Origin: Brachybacterium sp. UMB0905
GTDB lineage: Bacteria; Actinomycetota; Actinomycetes; Actinomycetales; Dermabacteraceae
Reading direction: 5' to 3'
Assembly (NCBI RefSeq): GCF_002871795.1
Contig: NZ_PNHL01000006.1
Coordinates: 177,476-241,475 of the forward strand
DNA: 64,000 nucleotides
Part shown: positions 17,468 through 25,696 of the stretch, one piece after another
How the letters are laid out: every line of letters starts with the position of its first letter
How positions within the stretch are numbered: the first letter of the stretch is position 1
The notes under the pieces: model-generated
The model's database searches: none
What the model saw: only the letters and a program-made list of their open reading frames with translations
What the model was told of the DNA's origin: nothing
Position numbers and translations under genes: made by a program

Positions 17468-18856
17468 ATGACATCCGCGAATCAGACCCCTCGCCCCGGC
17501 CGCACGCCCATGACGCGGCGGCGGATGCTGCAGGGCACCCTCGCCGCGGCAGCGGGCACAGGTGCTCTCAGCGCCTGCTCCACCGGCGCTGTCGGCTCCG
17601 GTGATGTCACCGAGATCGACTACTGGCTGTGGGATGCCCTGCAGCTGCCCGCCTACTCCGCGGCGATCGACCGGTTCATGGAGCAGAACCCGGATATCCG
17701 GGTGCGGATCACCCAGATGGGCTGGGACGATTACTGGACCAAGCTCACCGCCTCCTTCGTGGCCGAGGCCGGTCCGGATGCGTTCACCGACCACCTGGCG
17801 CGCTTCCCCGAGTTCGTGAGCCTGGGGGTGATCAGCCCGCTGGACGGCCTGGGCGATCTGGACTCCATCCCCGGTGACCGCTTCCAGAACGGCCTGCAGG
17901 ACCTGTGGACCGGGCAGGACGGGAAGCGATACGGCATCCCCAAGGACTACGACACGATCGCGGTGCTGTACGACCAGACGATGCTCGAAGAGGAGGGTCT
18001 GACCCCCGAGGACCTCGCGAACCTCGAGTGGAACCCGGACGACGGCGGCACCTGGGAGCAGATGCTCGCCCGCCTCACCATCGACTCGAACGGCAAGCGC
18101 GGCGATCAGGACGGCTTCGACCCCACCTCCGTCCAGCGCTACGGCCTGGGCACCGAGGGATCGATCGACTACGTCGGCCAGTCCTCGTGGTCCTCCTTCG
18201 CCTTCGGCACCGGCTGGCGCTTCACCGACGAGGCCACCTGGGGCACCCGCTTCCAGTACGACGACGAACGGTTCGTGAGGACCATCGACTGGTACTTCGG
18301 CATGGTGGACAAAGGGTTCTTCCCGCCCTACGGCACCTTCGGGGACTCCTCTCCGAAACAGGCGCAGCTGCAGTCCGGCTCCGCGGCGCTGGTGATGGAC
18401 GGCTCGTGGATGATCACGACGTACAACAACGCCGAGGGCATCGAGCTGGGGATCGCGCCGCTCCCGGCCGGTCCCGAGGGCACCCCGATGTCGATGTTCA
18501 ACGGCCTGGGCGATTCGATCTCCGCGCAGTCGGACAAGAAGGCGGAGGCGGCGCGGCTGATCGGCTTCCTGGCCTCCGATGAGGCCCAGCAGATCATCGG
18601 CGAGCGCGCACCGTTCTTCCCCGCCACGGACACCGGCACCCGCGCAGCGATCCAGAGCTACGCGGACCAGAGCCTGGACGTCACGCCCTTCACGGATCGG
18701 GTGAAGAACGGTGAGACAGGCCTGTACCCGCTGGTGGAGAACTCCGCCTCGATCGCCTCGATCATGCAGCCCGCCTTCGACCAGATCTGGATGAGGAGAA
18801 TCAGCGGCGCGGACTTCGCCGCCTACAACGAGCGGGTCAACGCCCTGTTCTCCTGA
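17468..18856 (+). CDS. Sugar-binding lipoprotein of the alpha-galactoside ABC transporter
   Basis: A 462-residue extracellular solute-binding protein (family 1). The N-terminus has consecutive arginines (MTRRRMLQG) followed by a hydrophobic stretch and a lipobox ending LSAC with Cys37, so it is a lipid-anchored and possibly Tat-exported receptor. YDTIAVLYDQTML and ALVMDGSWMITTYNN are typical of sugar-binding proteins. ATG at 17468 is chosen with GAGG 8 bases upstream; GTG 17459 is in frame. The gene comes last in the operon, whereas binding-protein genes usually come first. A strong bidirectional hairpin separates it from the ROK gene. Confidence 0.92.
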   Translation: MTSANQTPRPGRTPMTRRRMLQGTLAAAAGTGALSACSTGAVGSGDVTEIDYWLWDALQLPAYSAAIDRFMEQNPDIRVRITQMGWDDYWTKLTASFVAEAGPDAFTDHLARFPEFVSLGVISPLDGLGDLDSIPGDRFQNGLQDLWTGQDGKRYGIPKDYDTIAVLYDQTMLEEEGLTPEDLANLEWNPDDGGTWEQMLARLTIDSNGKRGDQDGFDPTSVQRYGLGTEGSIDYVGQSSWSSFAFGTGWRFTDEATWGTRFQYDDERFVRTIDWYFGMVDKGFFPPYGTFGDSSPKQAQLQSGSAALVMDGSWMITTYNNAEGIELGIAPLPAGPEGTPMSMFNGLGDSISAQSDKKAEAARLIGFLASDEAQQIIGERAPFFPATDTGTRAAIQSYADQSLDVTPFTDRVKNGETGLYPLVENSASIASIMQPAFDQIWMRRISGADFAAYNERVNALFS

Positions 18857-18879
18857 GCGGACGGCGCCGCGCGACCCCC

Positions 18880-18914
18880 GTCGGCGCCCCGAGGCCTCAC
18901 CCCGGGGCGCCGAC
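18880..18914. terminator. Bidirectional hairpin terminator
   Basis: GTCGGCGCCCCG (18880-18891) pairs with CGGGGCGCCGAC (18903-18914), a perfect 12-bp stem between two convergent genes. It reaches into the last codons of the ROK gene. Confidence 0.75.
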
Positions 18915-20051
18915 GTACGCCGTGATCGCGATGACGGCGGCGCCGCGTGCCCACTCGTCGAAGTCACCGCTGAGGCGGCGCAGCACCAGATCGCGCTGCA
19001 TCTGCGGCAGCATCGCGCGCAGCGTCTGCTCGAACAGCGGGTCGGCCGCGGCGATGATGTCCACGCCCTCCCCGCCGAGGATCAGCGCCTGCGGGTCCAC
19101 CAGCGCCATGATCCCGGCGGCCGTGTGGGCGAGGGCCCGCGTCACCTCCGCGGCGAGTGCGTGCGCCCCTGCGTGACCGGCCGCCAGCAGTTCGCGCAGC
19201 TGCGCGAGCGATTCCTCGGGGCCCAGCACCCCACGAGCCCGGGCCCGCTGCAGCAAAGGCGCGGTGGAGGCGACATCGCTCAGCAGCACCGGACTGCCGT
19301 CCTCCCGGGTTCCGACGGGGAAGCGTCCGGTCAACCCGGCCACATCACGCTCGCCGCGGATCAGGCGGCCGTCGACCACGGTGGCGCTGCCCACCCCGGC
19401 GCCGATGGTCAGCACCGCGAAGGAGCGGTAGGCGCGGCCCACGCCGAACCAGTGCAGGCCATGCACCATGGCGACCAGGTCGTTCTCCACCACGACGGGC
19501 ACATCCAGGCACGCGGCCAGCAGATCTGCGAGTTCCACCGGATCCCGCCAGCCCAGATAGTGACAGGACAGCACGGTGCGGCCGCTCGCGACCACCCCGC
19601 CGACGCTGATCCCCACCACCGCCACATGCGGATGCGCCTCGATCAGCGCGGTCGCCAGCTCGAGCACCGCCTCGACCACCGCCGGCACCGCGGTATCGGC
19701 GAGCGGCACCGCGAGCTCTTCGAGCGTATTGCCGCGCACCGTGGTGACCACGGCGTGAACCTCATCGGCCGTGACCTTCACCCCCACGAAGCGGGGGCCG
19801 TGGCGCTCCTCGACATCCAGCGGCTCCTGGGGGCGGCCCTTGGTCGGCGCGACAGTCTCGAGACTGTGCAGGTGCCCGCCTTCGAGCAGCTCCCGGGTCA
19901 CCCGGGTGACGGTGGGCGCGGAGAGCCCCAGCCGACGGGTCAGATCCCGCCTCGAGCGGGGTCCGAAGCGCAGCAGATCACGGTAGACGGCACGGGCGCT
20001 GGCCCCACCCAGCCCCACCATCGAGCGCTGTGAGTGCTGCTGACCGTGCAT
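18897..20051 (-). CDS. ROK-family transcriptional regulator without the zinc cysteines
   Basis: A 384-residue ROK repressor, the likely regulator of the alpha-galactoside operon that it faces. An N-terminal winged helix-turn-helix (RSRRDLTRRLGLSAPTVTRV, about 33-52) precedes a sugar-kinase-like domain with GISVGGVV, VVENDLVAMVHG and TIGAGVGSATVVDG. The ROK signature normally carries a CxCGxxGC zinc site after the conserved GH. Here that place reads FPVGTREDGSPVLLSD with no cysteine; the only two cysteines lie elsewhere. ATG at 20051 gives a normal N-terminus. Sugar effector unknown. Confidence 0.88.
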   Translation of the reverse strand: MHGQQHSQRSMVGLGGASARAVYRDLLRFGPRSRRDLTRRLGLSAPTVTRVTRELLEGGHLHSLETVAPTKGRPQEPLDVEERHGPRFVGVKVTADEVHAVVTTVRGNTLEELAVPLADTAVPAVVEAVLELATALIEAHPHVAVVGISVGGVVASGRTVLSCHYLGWRDPVELADLLAACLDVPVVVENDLVAMVHGLHWFGVGRAYRSFAVLTIGAGVGSATVVDGRLIRGERDVAGLTGRFPVGTREDGSPVLLSDVASTAPLLQRARARGVLGPEESLAQLRELLAAGHAGAHALAAEVTRALAHTAAGIMALVDPQALILGGEGVDIIAAADPLFEQTLRAMLPQMQRDLVLRRLSGDFDEWARGAAVIAITAYVGAPG

Positions 20052-20168
20052 GGGTGGATCGTAGCCCGGTGATGATGCGCGGAACGGCCCGGATCTGACA
20101 TCCTGCAGGGGTACCACGTGCAGCCGGGCGGACGACGCCCGGACCCATCGGCCCCAGGGGGACGTTCC

Positions 20169-20843
20169 ATGACTGAGACCACCGCGCAGGCTGCCCAGGA
20201 GCAGCCCACCGTCTACACCGCCTACGAGATCGACTTCATGCTCTCGCTGCGCCCCACCGAGAACGGTGAGGTGACCCGCGAGCAGGTGGGTCTGCGCAGC
20301 GCCCCGGAAGAGGCCCGCGAGTTCGTGACCGCCGCGGTCACCTCGGGCCTGCGGGCCCGCGGGAAGGTGGAGCGCACCGAGGATGGTCAGTGGCTGCTGG
20401 CCGAGGAGGGGCAGGTCATCGCGACCGCGCTGACTGCCGCGGACCGCTGGATGGGGGTGGCCCTGGCCGAGGGTGATGCGATGCGCATGGCCTTCATCAT
20501 CAAGGCTGCTGAGGCCGTCATCATGCTCACCCAGGACGAGCTGGACTCCTTCATGGTCACCGCCATGACCGATCCGGCGCAGGTGCCCGGCGCGGTGAAC
20601 GACATCGTCAGCGCCTTCTTGGCCGGCGGCAATCAGCGCACCGTCTCCCTGCGCCGGACCGAGATGGCCACGAAGGATCAGCCGGTGCCGATGATGTTCC
20701 ACGTCGAGGAGGACGGCAGCTGGAAGATCGGCCACCTGCCGCTGGATGAGGAGGGCATCCTCTCCGTCTCCGACGTCACCTCCGAGGGTGTGCTCACCGC
20801 GGTGACCGCCCTGTGGGAGGAGGGCCGCAGCGAGGCCCCGTGA
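20169..20843 (+). CDS. Conserved hypothetical protein
   Basis: A 224-residue soluble protein that I do not recognise. It has no signal peptide or membrane segment and is acidic, with an N-terminal segment (YTAYEIDFMLSLRPT), a mixed alpha/beta middle, and an end (VEEDGSWKIGHLPLDEEG) in which a short Trp-containing strand precedes a helix. Start ATG 20169 follows GGGGGA. The two-layer outline recalls EspG/SseB-like ESX-associated proteins and the unknown protein at 46391-47083, but the resemblance is by eye only. It diverges from the ROK gene; a hairpin follows it. Confidence 0.7.
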   Translation: MTETTAQAAQEQPTVYTAYEIDFMLSLRPTENGEVTREQVGLRSAPEEAREFVTAAVTSGLRARGKVERTEDGQWLLAEEGQVIATALTAADRWMGVALAEGDAMRMAFIIKAAEAVIMLTQDELDSFMVTAMTDPAQVPGAVNDIVSAFLAGGNQRTVSLRRTEMATKDQPVPMMFHVEEDGSWKIGHLPLDEEGILSVSDVTSEGVLTAVTALWEEGRSEAP

Positions 20844-20880
20844 GGCCCAGCGTTTCCGGTCTCCGCTGTTTCTCGTCTCC

Positions 20881-20917
20881 GCGCCGGGCGCGTCAGGTCA
20901 CCTGACGCGCCCGGCGC
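20881..20917. terminator. Bidirectional hairpin terminator, 18-bp perfect stem
   Basis: GCGCCGGGCGCGTCAGGT (20881-20898) and its exact complement (20900-20917) are separated by a single C. It overlaps the last codons of the convergent DUF4126 gene. Confidence 0.75.
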
Positions 20918-21489
20918 TCTCGCACGTCCCGCAGGCGCTGTCGCAGGTTCCGGTAGGCCCGGCGGATCCGGACGATGACGTAGATCCCCACGCCCAGCAG
21001 CACGAGCGCGAGGATCGCGGCGACGATCGGCAGCAGCACGGTCAGCACGCCCATCACTACTGCGGCGAGATCCTCACCGGTGGAGACCAGGACGTTGGAG
21101 ACCGGCTCCGGGGAGACGTTCACCGCCGCACGGGCGGTGGATTTCGCGGCGTGCGAGCCGAACGCCGCGGCCGCCCCCATCACCGCCATGACGATCGCCG
21201 CGGTGGTGTCGGTCTCCCCGCCCAGCAGGTAGCCGATCGCACCGCCGGCGATGGGGCGCACCACGGTGTGCAGCTGATCCCAGAACGAGTCCAGGAACGC
21301 GATCTTGTCCGCCGCGAAGTCCACCACCAGCAGGATCCCGGTGATCACCAGCAGGTCGGTGCGCTGCAGCACCTCCGGCACCTGCTCGATCCCGAACAGC
21401 CGCCCGGTCAGCCCCAGCAGGAAGATCATGAAGTACGGGCGGATTCCGCTGACCCAGCCGGATCCCAGGGTCATCAGCAGTGCTTCCAT
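20893..21489 (-). CDS. DUF4126 membrane protein
   Basis: A 198-residue integral membrane protein matching the DUF4126 outline. It starts with MEALLMTLGSGWVSGIRPYF, followed by GLTGRLFGI, DLLVITGILLVVDFAADKI, a glycine-rich AGGAIGYLLGG, and a last helix LPIVAAILALVLLGVGIYVIV before a very basic tail (RIRRAYRNLRQRLRDVRERR). Its function is unknown. The gene lies about 60 bases downstream of the PH-domain membrane protein gene on the same strand, behind a GGAGAGA ribosome binding site, so the two probably form an operon. Confidence 0.83.
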   Translation of the reverse strand: MEALLMTLGSGWVSGIRPYFMIFLLGLTGRLFGIEQVPEVLQRTDLLVITGILLVVDFAADKIAFLDSFWDQLHTVVRPIAGGAIGYLLGGETDTTAAIVMAVMGAAAAFGSHAAKSTARAAVNVSPEPVSNVLVSTGEDLAAVVMGVLTVLLPIVAAILALVLLGVGIYVIVRIRRAYRNLRQRLRDVRERRARQVT

Positions 21490-21548
21490 CGGCTCTCTCC
21501 TCGCCGTGATCGCCGGCTCGTGCCGGGGTGTCGTTCAGCCGAACCGGC

Positions 21549-22205
21549 TCAGGGCCGACGCCGCCCGCCGGAGGTGTGCTCGTGCAGGACGGTGCGCAGC
21601 AGACGGATGTCCTGCCCGGTGGGCTCCGACCAGGTCCACACGTGCCGATCGAAGGCCGACATGATGACCCGTCGGCCGTCCTTGCGGCGCACCGCCGCGG
21701 TCAGCCAGTGCACGGGATGCACCACCTTCGATTCGATCCCCTCGATGTCCCGCCAGGGCACCTCGGTGGAGCCCACCGCACCCACGACGCGCAGACCGGC
21801 ATCGGTGATCTCCACTCGCGAGCGCGCGGTGCACAGCGCCACCCAGGCGAAGCGCAGCCCCAGCAGGAGCAGCAGCACCGCCATCGCCCCCATCGCGAGC
21901 AGCACCAGGATCATCGCGAGCCCCGGGGCTCGCCCGTCGTCGAGACCCACCAGCAGCAGCACCATGATGATCACCGGGATCAGCGCGATGCCCAGCAGCA
22001 CCGCCGCGATCACCGAGCGCAGCAGCGTGTCCATGGTGGGGTTGCGCGGCAGCAGCGCCCGCACCTGGCCCCGGGAGCTGGGGCCGCCGCGCCGACGAGC
22101 ATCCAGGGCATCCACCATCCGCTCCACCGTCGCGGTGGAGCGCGAGTAGTCGGGCAGCACCGATCCGGACGTCGGTTCAGGGCCGATCTGTCGGGGAATG
22201 GTCAT
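21549..22205 (-). CDS. Membrane protein with bacterial PH-like domain
   Basis: A 218-residue protein. An N-terminal cytoplasmic part is followed by two hydrophobic helices (LRSVIAAVLLGIALIPVIIMVLL and LAMILVLLAMGAMAVLLLLLGL). The C-terminal part is a bacterial PH-like fold: RVEITDAGLRVVGAVGSTEVPWRDIEGIE and the HPVHWLTAAVRRKDGR strands are typical. ATG at 22205 lies 6 bases after a TACGCT hexamer, so translation is probably leaderless. The divergent gene starts only 23 bases away with an overlapping -10. Function unknown; such domains often sit in envelope-stress or lipid-sensing proteins. Confidence 0.75.
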   Translation of the reverse strand: MTIPRQIGPEPTSGSVLPDYSRSTATVERMVDALDARRRGGPSSRGQVRALLPRNPTMDTLLRSVIAAVLLGIALIPVIIMVLLLVGLDDGRAPGLAMILVLLAMGAMAVLLLLLGLRFAWVALCTARSRVEITDAGLRVVGAVGSTEVPWRDIEGIESKVVHPVHWLTAAVRRKDGRRVIMSAFDRHVWTWSEPTGQDIRLLRTVLHEHTSGGRRRP

Positions 22206-22211
22206 GCGCCC

Positions 22212-22217
22212 AGCGTA
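22212..22217 (-). promoter_or_regulatory. -10 hexamer TACGCT (minus strand)
   Basis: 6 bases before the ATG at 22205. It overlaps by two bases the -10 of the divergent gene. Confidence 0.5.
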
Positions 22218-22221
22218 GTGT
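22216..22221 (+). promoter_or_regulatory. -10 hexamer TAGTGT (plus strand)
   Basis: 7 bases before the ATG at 22229, implying a leaderless transcript. It overlaps the minus-strand -10 at 22212-22217. Confidence 0.5.
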
Positions 22222-22228
22222 GCAGGGC

Positions 22229-22870
22229 ATGTCCACCCCCTCCGATTCCGGTTCCTCCGCCGCCCGCTTCCGCCGCCCCGGACGCCTGTTCCCCTCGGTC
22301 GCCGCGTCGATCGAGGGCGAACCGGACCCGGCGAGCTCCACGGACCTCGCGCATGACTCCGCGCGAGCGCTGCTGGACGGGGTGTTCCACAGCGCCGACC
22401 CGGAGGTGGTGCGGCGCGTGGTGACCCTCGCCCAGGAGGAGGGGCTCGCGGATCTGGCGGCCCTGTGGTCCGGTTCCCCCGCCACGACACTGCCCGGTGC
22501 GCTGTGGCGGCTGTATGTGCTGCACACGTGGGTGCGGCGCGATGGCGAGGATGTGGTGCGCCGCTACCGCGCCGGGGCCCGCACCGTCCCCGGTCTGCGC
22601 TACCTCTCGGGTATTGCGGAGCCCCCGGAAGTGCAGCAGGTCCACGCGACGATGGATGAGATCCTGCGCGGCGCCTTCACCGGGGATCTGCCGCTCGCGC
22701 TGCGGCGCGCCGGGGCGGTGGCCACGATCGTCGCGCACGGCAGCGCGCATCTGGCCGACGGCCCGGAGGCCGATGCGGAGGCGGACACCCGCTCGGCGGA
22801 GCGTCTGCTGCGCACCGGCGAGGAGCTCGTCGCGGCCGCCCGCGCCGCGGAGGCCGGGCGCCTGGACTGA
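22229..22870 (+). CDS. Conserved hypothetical alpha-helical protein
   Basis: A 213-residue soluble protein that I do not recognise. It is mostly helical, with no signal peptide: SARALLDGVFHSADPEVVRR, LPGALWRLYVLHTWVRRDGE and a C-terminal helix of Ala, Arg and Glu. A conserved look, ordinary high-GC codons and a -10 seven bases before the ATG support it as a real gene. Its divergent partner encodes a PH-like membrane protein, and a shared bidirectional promoter may link them. The next gene (DUF47) has its own promoter. Confidence 0.72.
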   Translation: MSTPSDSGSSAARFRRPGRLFPSVAASIEGEPDPASSTDLAHDSARALLDGVFHSADPEVVRRVVTLAQEEGLADLAALWSGSPATTLPGALWRLYVLHTWVRRDGEDVVRRYRAGARTVPGLRYLSGIAEPPEVQQVHATMDEILRGAFTGDLPLALRRAGAVATIVAHGSAHLADGPEADAEADTRSAERLLRTGEELVAAARAAEAGRLD

Positions 22871-22925
22871 CGTGGGAATTCCCATGTACGCGCCTGCGGG
22901 AGCAGACCCGCCGGGCCATGTGCTC

Positions 22926-22931
22926 TAGGAT
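22926..22931 (+). promoter_or_regulatory. -10 hexamer TAGGAT of the phosphate-uptake operon
   Basis: TAGGAT about 135 bases upstream of the DUF47 GTG start, leaving a leader of roughly 128 bases with no other gene in it. Confidence 0.4.
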
Positions 22932-23065
22932 GGCTGGCGCGCCGGGCCGCGGTTGCCCCGGGCTCCAACATCTGCCGCTTCGAGCGGCCTTCGCGCCGAC
23001 AGGCGCATCCCGGTCCGGCGCCTCAGCTTCATGCAGGACGCGCGCGTGGCGCGAGGAGGTGACCC

Positions 23066-23716
23066 GTGGTGTCCTCGCCCTGGCGGGCGGCGCTGGACCG
23101 CCTGCGCCCACAACGCACCGAGCGTCCGATGTACGCCCTGCTCGGCGAGCTGGCGGAGCTGCAGCTGCAGGCCACGGACACGCACTCCAAGCTGCTGGGG
23201 CATGGCTATCGCGAACGCACCCGCATCGCCCCCAAGCTGCATGAGCAGTCCACCGTGGCCGAGGAGCTGTGTCGGCGCATCTCCGAGCGCCTGGGCCGTT
23301 CCCTGGTCACCCCCTATGAGGCGGAGCTGCTGGATGACTTCGCCCTGACCATCGCCGATTCGCTGGATGCGATGGAGCACACCGGCGGGCTGCTGACCGG
23401 CACCGAGGTGGGGCCGCTGCCCACCGCACTGCTGGAAGCCGCCAAGGGGATCGAACGGGCCGCGGAGCTGACGGTCGCAGCCTCCTGGACCCTGTCCGGG
23501 GAGCGGGACCTGGGCGATTATTATCCGCAGATGCGCAAGCTCAAGCGGCAGGGCGAGCGTCTGGTGCGGCAGGCGCTGGCCGATCTGTACGGCATGAGCG
23601 GCTCGTCCCGCGAGCTGATGGCCCTGCGTGACGTGATCGAGTCCGTGCGCGCCACGATCTCGCTGCAGGAGCAGGCTGCACGCCGTGCCGAGCTGCTGCG
23701 CGTCAAGGATGCCTGA
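23066..23716 (+). CDS. DUF47/PhoU-like phosphate transport regulator
   Basis: A 216-residue, almost wholly helical protein of the DUF47 family, PhoU-like proteins that partner PiT phosphate transporters. Helices such as YALLGELAELQLQATDTHSKLLGHG, the segment ELLDDFALTIADSLDAME, and a charged C-terminal helix bear this out. GTG 23066 (followed by a second GTG at 23069) has GAGGAGG 6 bases upstream. The stop TGA abuts the GTG of the PiT gene, so the pair is translationally coupled. Role inferred from family and pairing. Confidence 0.86.
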   Translation: MVSSPWRAALDRLRPQRTERPMYALLGELAELQLQATDTHSKLLGHGYRERTRIAPKLHEQSTVAEELCRRISERLGRSLVTPYEAELLDDFALTIADSLDAMEHTGGLLTGTEVGPLPTALLEAAKGIERAAELTVAASWTLSGERDLGDYYPQMRKLKRQGERLVRQALADLYGMSGSSRELMALRDVIESVRATISLQEQAARRAELLRVKDA

Positions 23717-24733
23717 GTGAGCGCAGTGCTGCTGGGCCTGATCGTGGCGCTGGCCTTGGTGATGGCCTACGTCAACGGGTTCCACGACGCCTCCAATGCG
23801 GTCTCCACCTCGATCACCACGCGCACCCTCCAGGAGTCCACGGCCCTGACCATGGCGGCGCTACTGAACGTGCTGGGGACGCTGCTCGGGGCAGGACTGA
23901 TCGCACTGACCACCGAGTGGGCGGTGTCGATGCTGGGCCTGCAGACGCTGCTGGAGGCGACCGCGGGGCATGGTGAGCTGCTGGGCGCGGCGCTCGTGGC
24001 GGTGCTGCTCACCACGATCTTCTGGGACCTCACCACCTGGTGGTTCGGCATGCCCACCTCGACCTGGCATGCCTTCCTCGCCGCCCTGGTGGGGGCGTCG
24101 CTGGTGATCGCCTCAGCCGCGGACTGGTCGCGCCTGGGCTGGGTCCTGCTGGTCTCCGTGGTGGGCCCGGTGCTCTCGGCGGCCTTCGCCTTCGTGCTGA
24201 TGCACCTGGTGCTGCGGCTGGGGCGGGCAGAGATGCTGCGGGCGGGGCAGATCCGCTTCGCGCAGACCATTTCCGCGGGGGCGGTGGCGACCGGTCACGG
24301 AATGAACGACTCCCGGATCCCGCTGGCGGTCGTCGTCATCAGCGGCGCGTCCGCCGGGGTGCCGGGGGTGACGTCGCTGTCGATGGTGCTGGCGATCGCC
24401 GTCGCGGTGGGGGCCGGGACCCTTATGGGCGGGCATCGTCTGATCCGCACCCTGGGGAGGCGTCTGACGGACCTCACCGCAGCCCAGGGGCTGGCTGCGG
24501 AGACGTCCTCCGCGGCATCGATGACGCTGGGCATGCTGGGGCTCGAGGTGCCGATGTCCACCTCGCAGTCGCTGGCCTCGAGTGTGGTGGGGGCGGGTCT
24601 GGCACGCGGAGTGCGGCACATCCGCTGGGGCGTGGCGCGCGAGGTGATCATCGCCTGGCTCATCACCCCGCCGGTGTGCGCCCTGCTGGGGGCGGCGCTT
24701 GCCGCGGTGGCGGCGACTGCCGTCAGCGCCTGA
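23717..24733 (+). CDS. pit: PiT-family inorganic phosphate transporter
   Basis: A 338-residue membrane permease that takes up metal-phosphate by cation symport. It has about ten helices. The PiT signature appears twice, as NGFHDASNAVSTSI near residue 20 and GHGMNDSRIPLAV near 195; the second copy diverges from the usual GxNDxxN form. MPTSTWHAFLAALVGAS and PMSTSQSLASSVVGAGLARG are also typical. The GTG start directly follows the DUF47 stop. No phosphate-binding protein or PhoRP box is seen. Confidence 0.92.
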   Translation: MSAVLLGLIVALALVMAYVNGFHDASNAVSTSITTRTLQESTALTMAALLNVLGTLLGAGLIALTTEWAVSMLGLQTLLEATAGHGELLGAALVAVLLTTIFWDLTTWWFGMPTSTWHAFLAALVGASLVIASAADWSRLGWVLLVSVVGPVLSAAFAFVLMHLVLRLGRAEMLRAGQIRFAQTISAGAVATGHGMNDSRIPLAVVVISGASAGVPGVTSLSMVLAIAVAVGAGTLMGGHRLIRTLGRRLTDLTAAQGLAAETSSAASMTLGMLGLEVPMSTSQSLASSVVGAGLARGVRHIRWGVAREVIIAWLITPPVCALLGAALAAVAATAVSA

Positions 24734-24739
24734 GGGCCC

Positions 24740-24745
24740 TATCCT
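24740..24745 (+). promoter_or_regulatory. -10 hexamer TATCCT
   Basis: TATCCT 30 bases before the ATG at 24775, which also has an AAGGAG ribosome binding site. Confidence 0.4.
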
Positions 24746-24774
24746 GGATCGACCCCCGTGTTCAAGGAGTGCTG

Positions 24775-25509
24775 ATGTCCGACGCCGAGCGCCCTGGCGC
24801 CTCCCGCCGCCGCCCCAGCTACGGTCTGCCCGGCCCGCAGGCTGATGCGAGCCCGGGCTCGCAGGGGCAGACGGGGCCGACGTCCGCACAGCCCACACAG
24901 CCCGCACAGCCCGTCCCCTATGGCGCCCCCGCCCCTCAGGCTGAGCCGCTCCCCTATGGCGCGCCCGCCGCGGGTCCGGCCCCCGCTCCCGCCCCGCCGC
25001 GGCGCCGCAAGGGGCTCGTGATGCTGATCGTCGGTCTCGTGCTGCTGCTGGTCGTCGGCCCGCTGATGACGATCGGGGGGATCGTGTGGGGCGTGGGCTC
25101 CCTGGTCTCGGACACCGCCGCCGGCCCTACCGCGATGGAGGGCGGGGAGCTGACGATGGAGCTGCCCGCGAGCGACATGCTGCTGATCTATGTGCCCAGC
25201 GCCGATGCGGATGCGGCGCAGTGCACCCTCGCCGAGGGCGATGCGCAGACCGTCCCCTCCTCGAGCACCGTCACCTTCCCCGACGGCACCGAGTACGAGC
25301 AGATCATGGGCGTGGCCGCCGTCTCCGACACCACGGTGACCATCAGCTGCACCGGCACCGATGGCGCCGCATATATGGGGCCGTACGGAATGCTGGACAT
25401 GATGGGGCCGCTGCTGATCGGCGTGATCGTCGGCGTGCTGGCGGGGCTGGTGGGCCTGGTGCTGACGATCATCGGGATCGTGCGCCTGGTGCGCTCCGGG
25501 CGGCGCTGA
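24775..25509 (+). CDS. Proline-rich membrane protein, unknown
   Basis: A 244-residue protein. The first 75 residues are disordered and rich in Pro, Gln and Ala, with two PYGAP motifs (VPYGAPAPQ, LPYGAPAAG). One helix (GLVMLIVGLVLLLVVGPLMTI) follows, then an extracellular beta-rich domain of about 110 residues with two cysteines (AQCTL, ISCTG) that could form a disulfide. The end is a long hydrophobic segment, PLLIGVIVGVLAGLVGLVLTIIGIV. AAGGAG precedes the ATG. This resembles other actinobacterial Pro-rich two-helix proteins without known function. Confidence 0.75.
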   Translation: MSDAERPGASRRRPSYGLPGPQADASPGSQGQTGPTSAQPTQPAQPVPYGAPAPQAEPLPYGAPAAGPAPAPAPPRRRKGLVMLIVGLVLLLVVGPLMTIGGIVWGVGSLVSDTAAGPTAMEGGELTMELPASDMLLIYVPSADADAAQCTLAEGDAQTVPSSSTVTFPDGTEYEQIMGVAAVSDTTVTISCTGTDGAAYMGPYGMLDMMGPLLIGVIVGVLAGLVGLVLTIIGIVRLVRSGRR

Positions 25510-25619
25510 CCGGGCTCCTCGCGTCGTTCCGGGCCCCGCGCCGGGCGCGCGCGAGGGCCGGGCTTAGACCGCTCGTCTCGGAGGCTGCGCGGGGCGCACC
25601 GTCCCGTCGGCCCCTGACC

Positions 25620-25625
25620 TAGAGT
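25620..25625 (+). promoter_or_regulatory. -10 hexamer TAGAGT of pgm
   Basis: TAGAGT 71 bases upstream of the pgm ATG, leaving a leader of about 65 bases. Confidence 0.45.
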
Positions 25626-25696
25626 GTGCCCCGTACGCGATCTCGAGGACCCCCGGGGGCACCGGGGAGGCCCGAGGACATCGAGGACGGAGCCCC

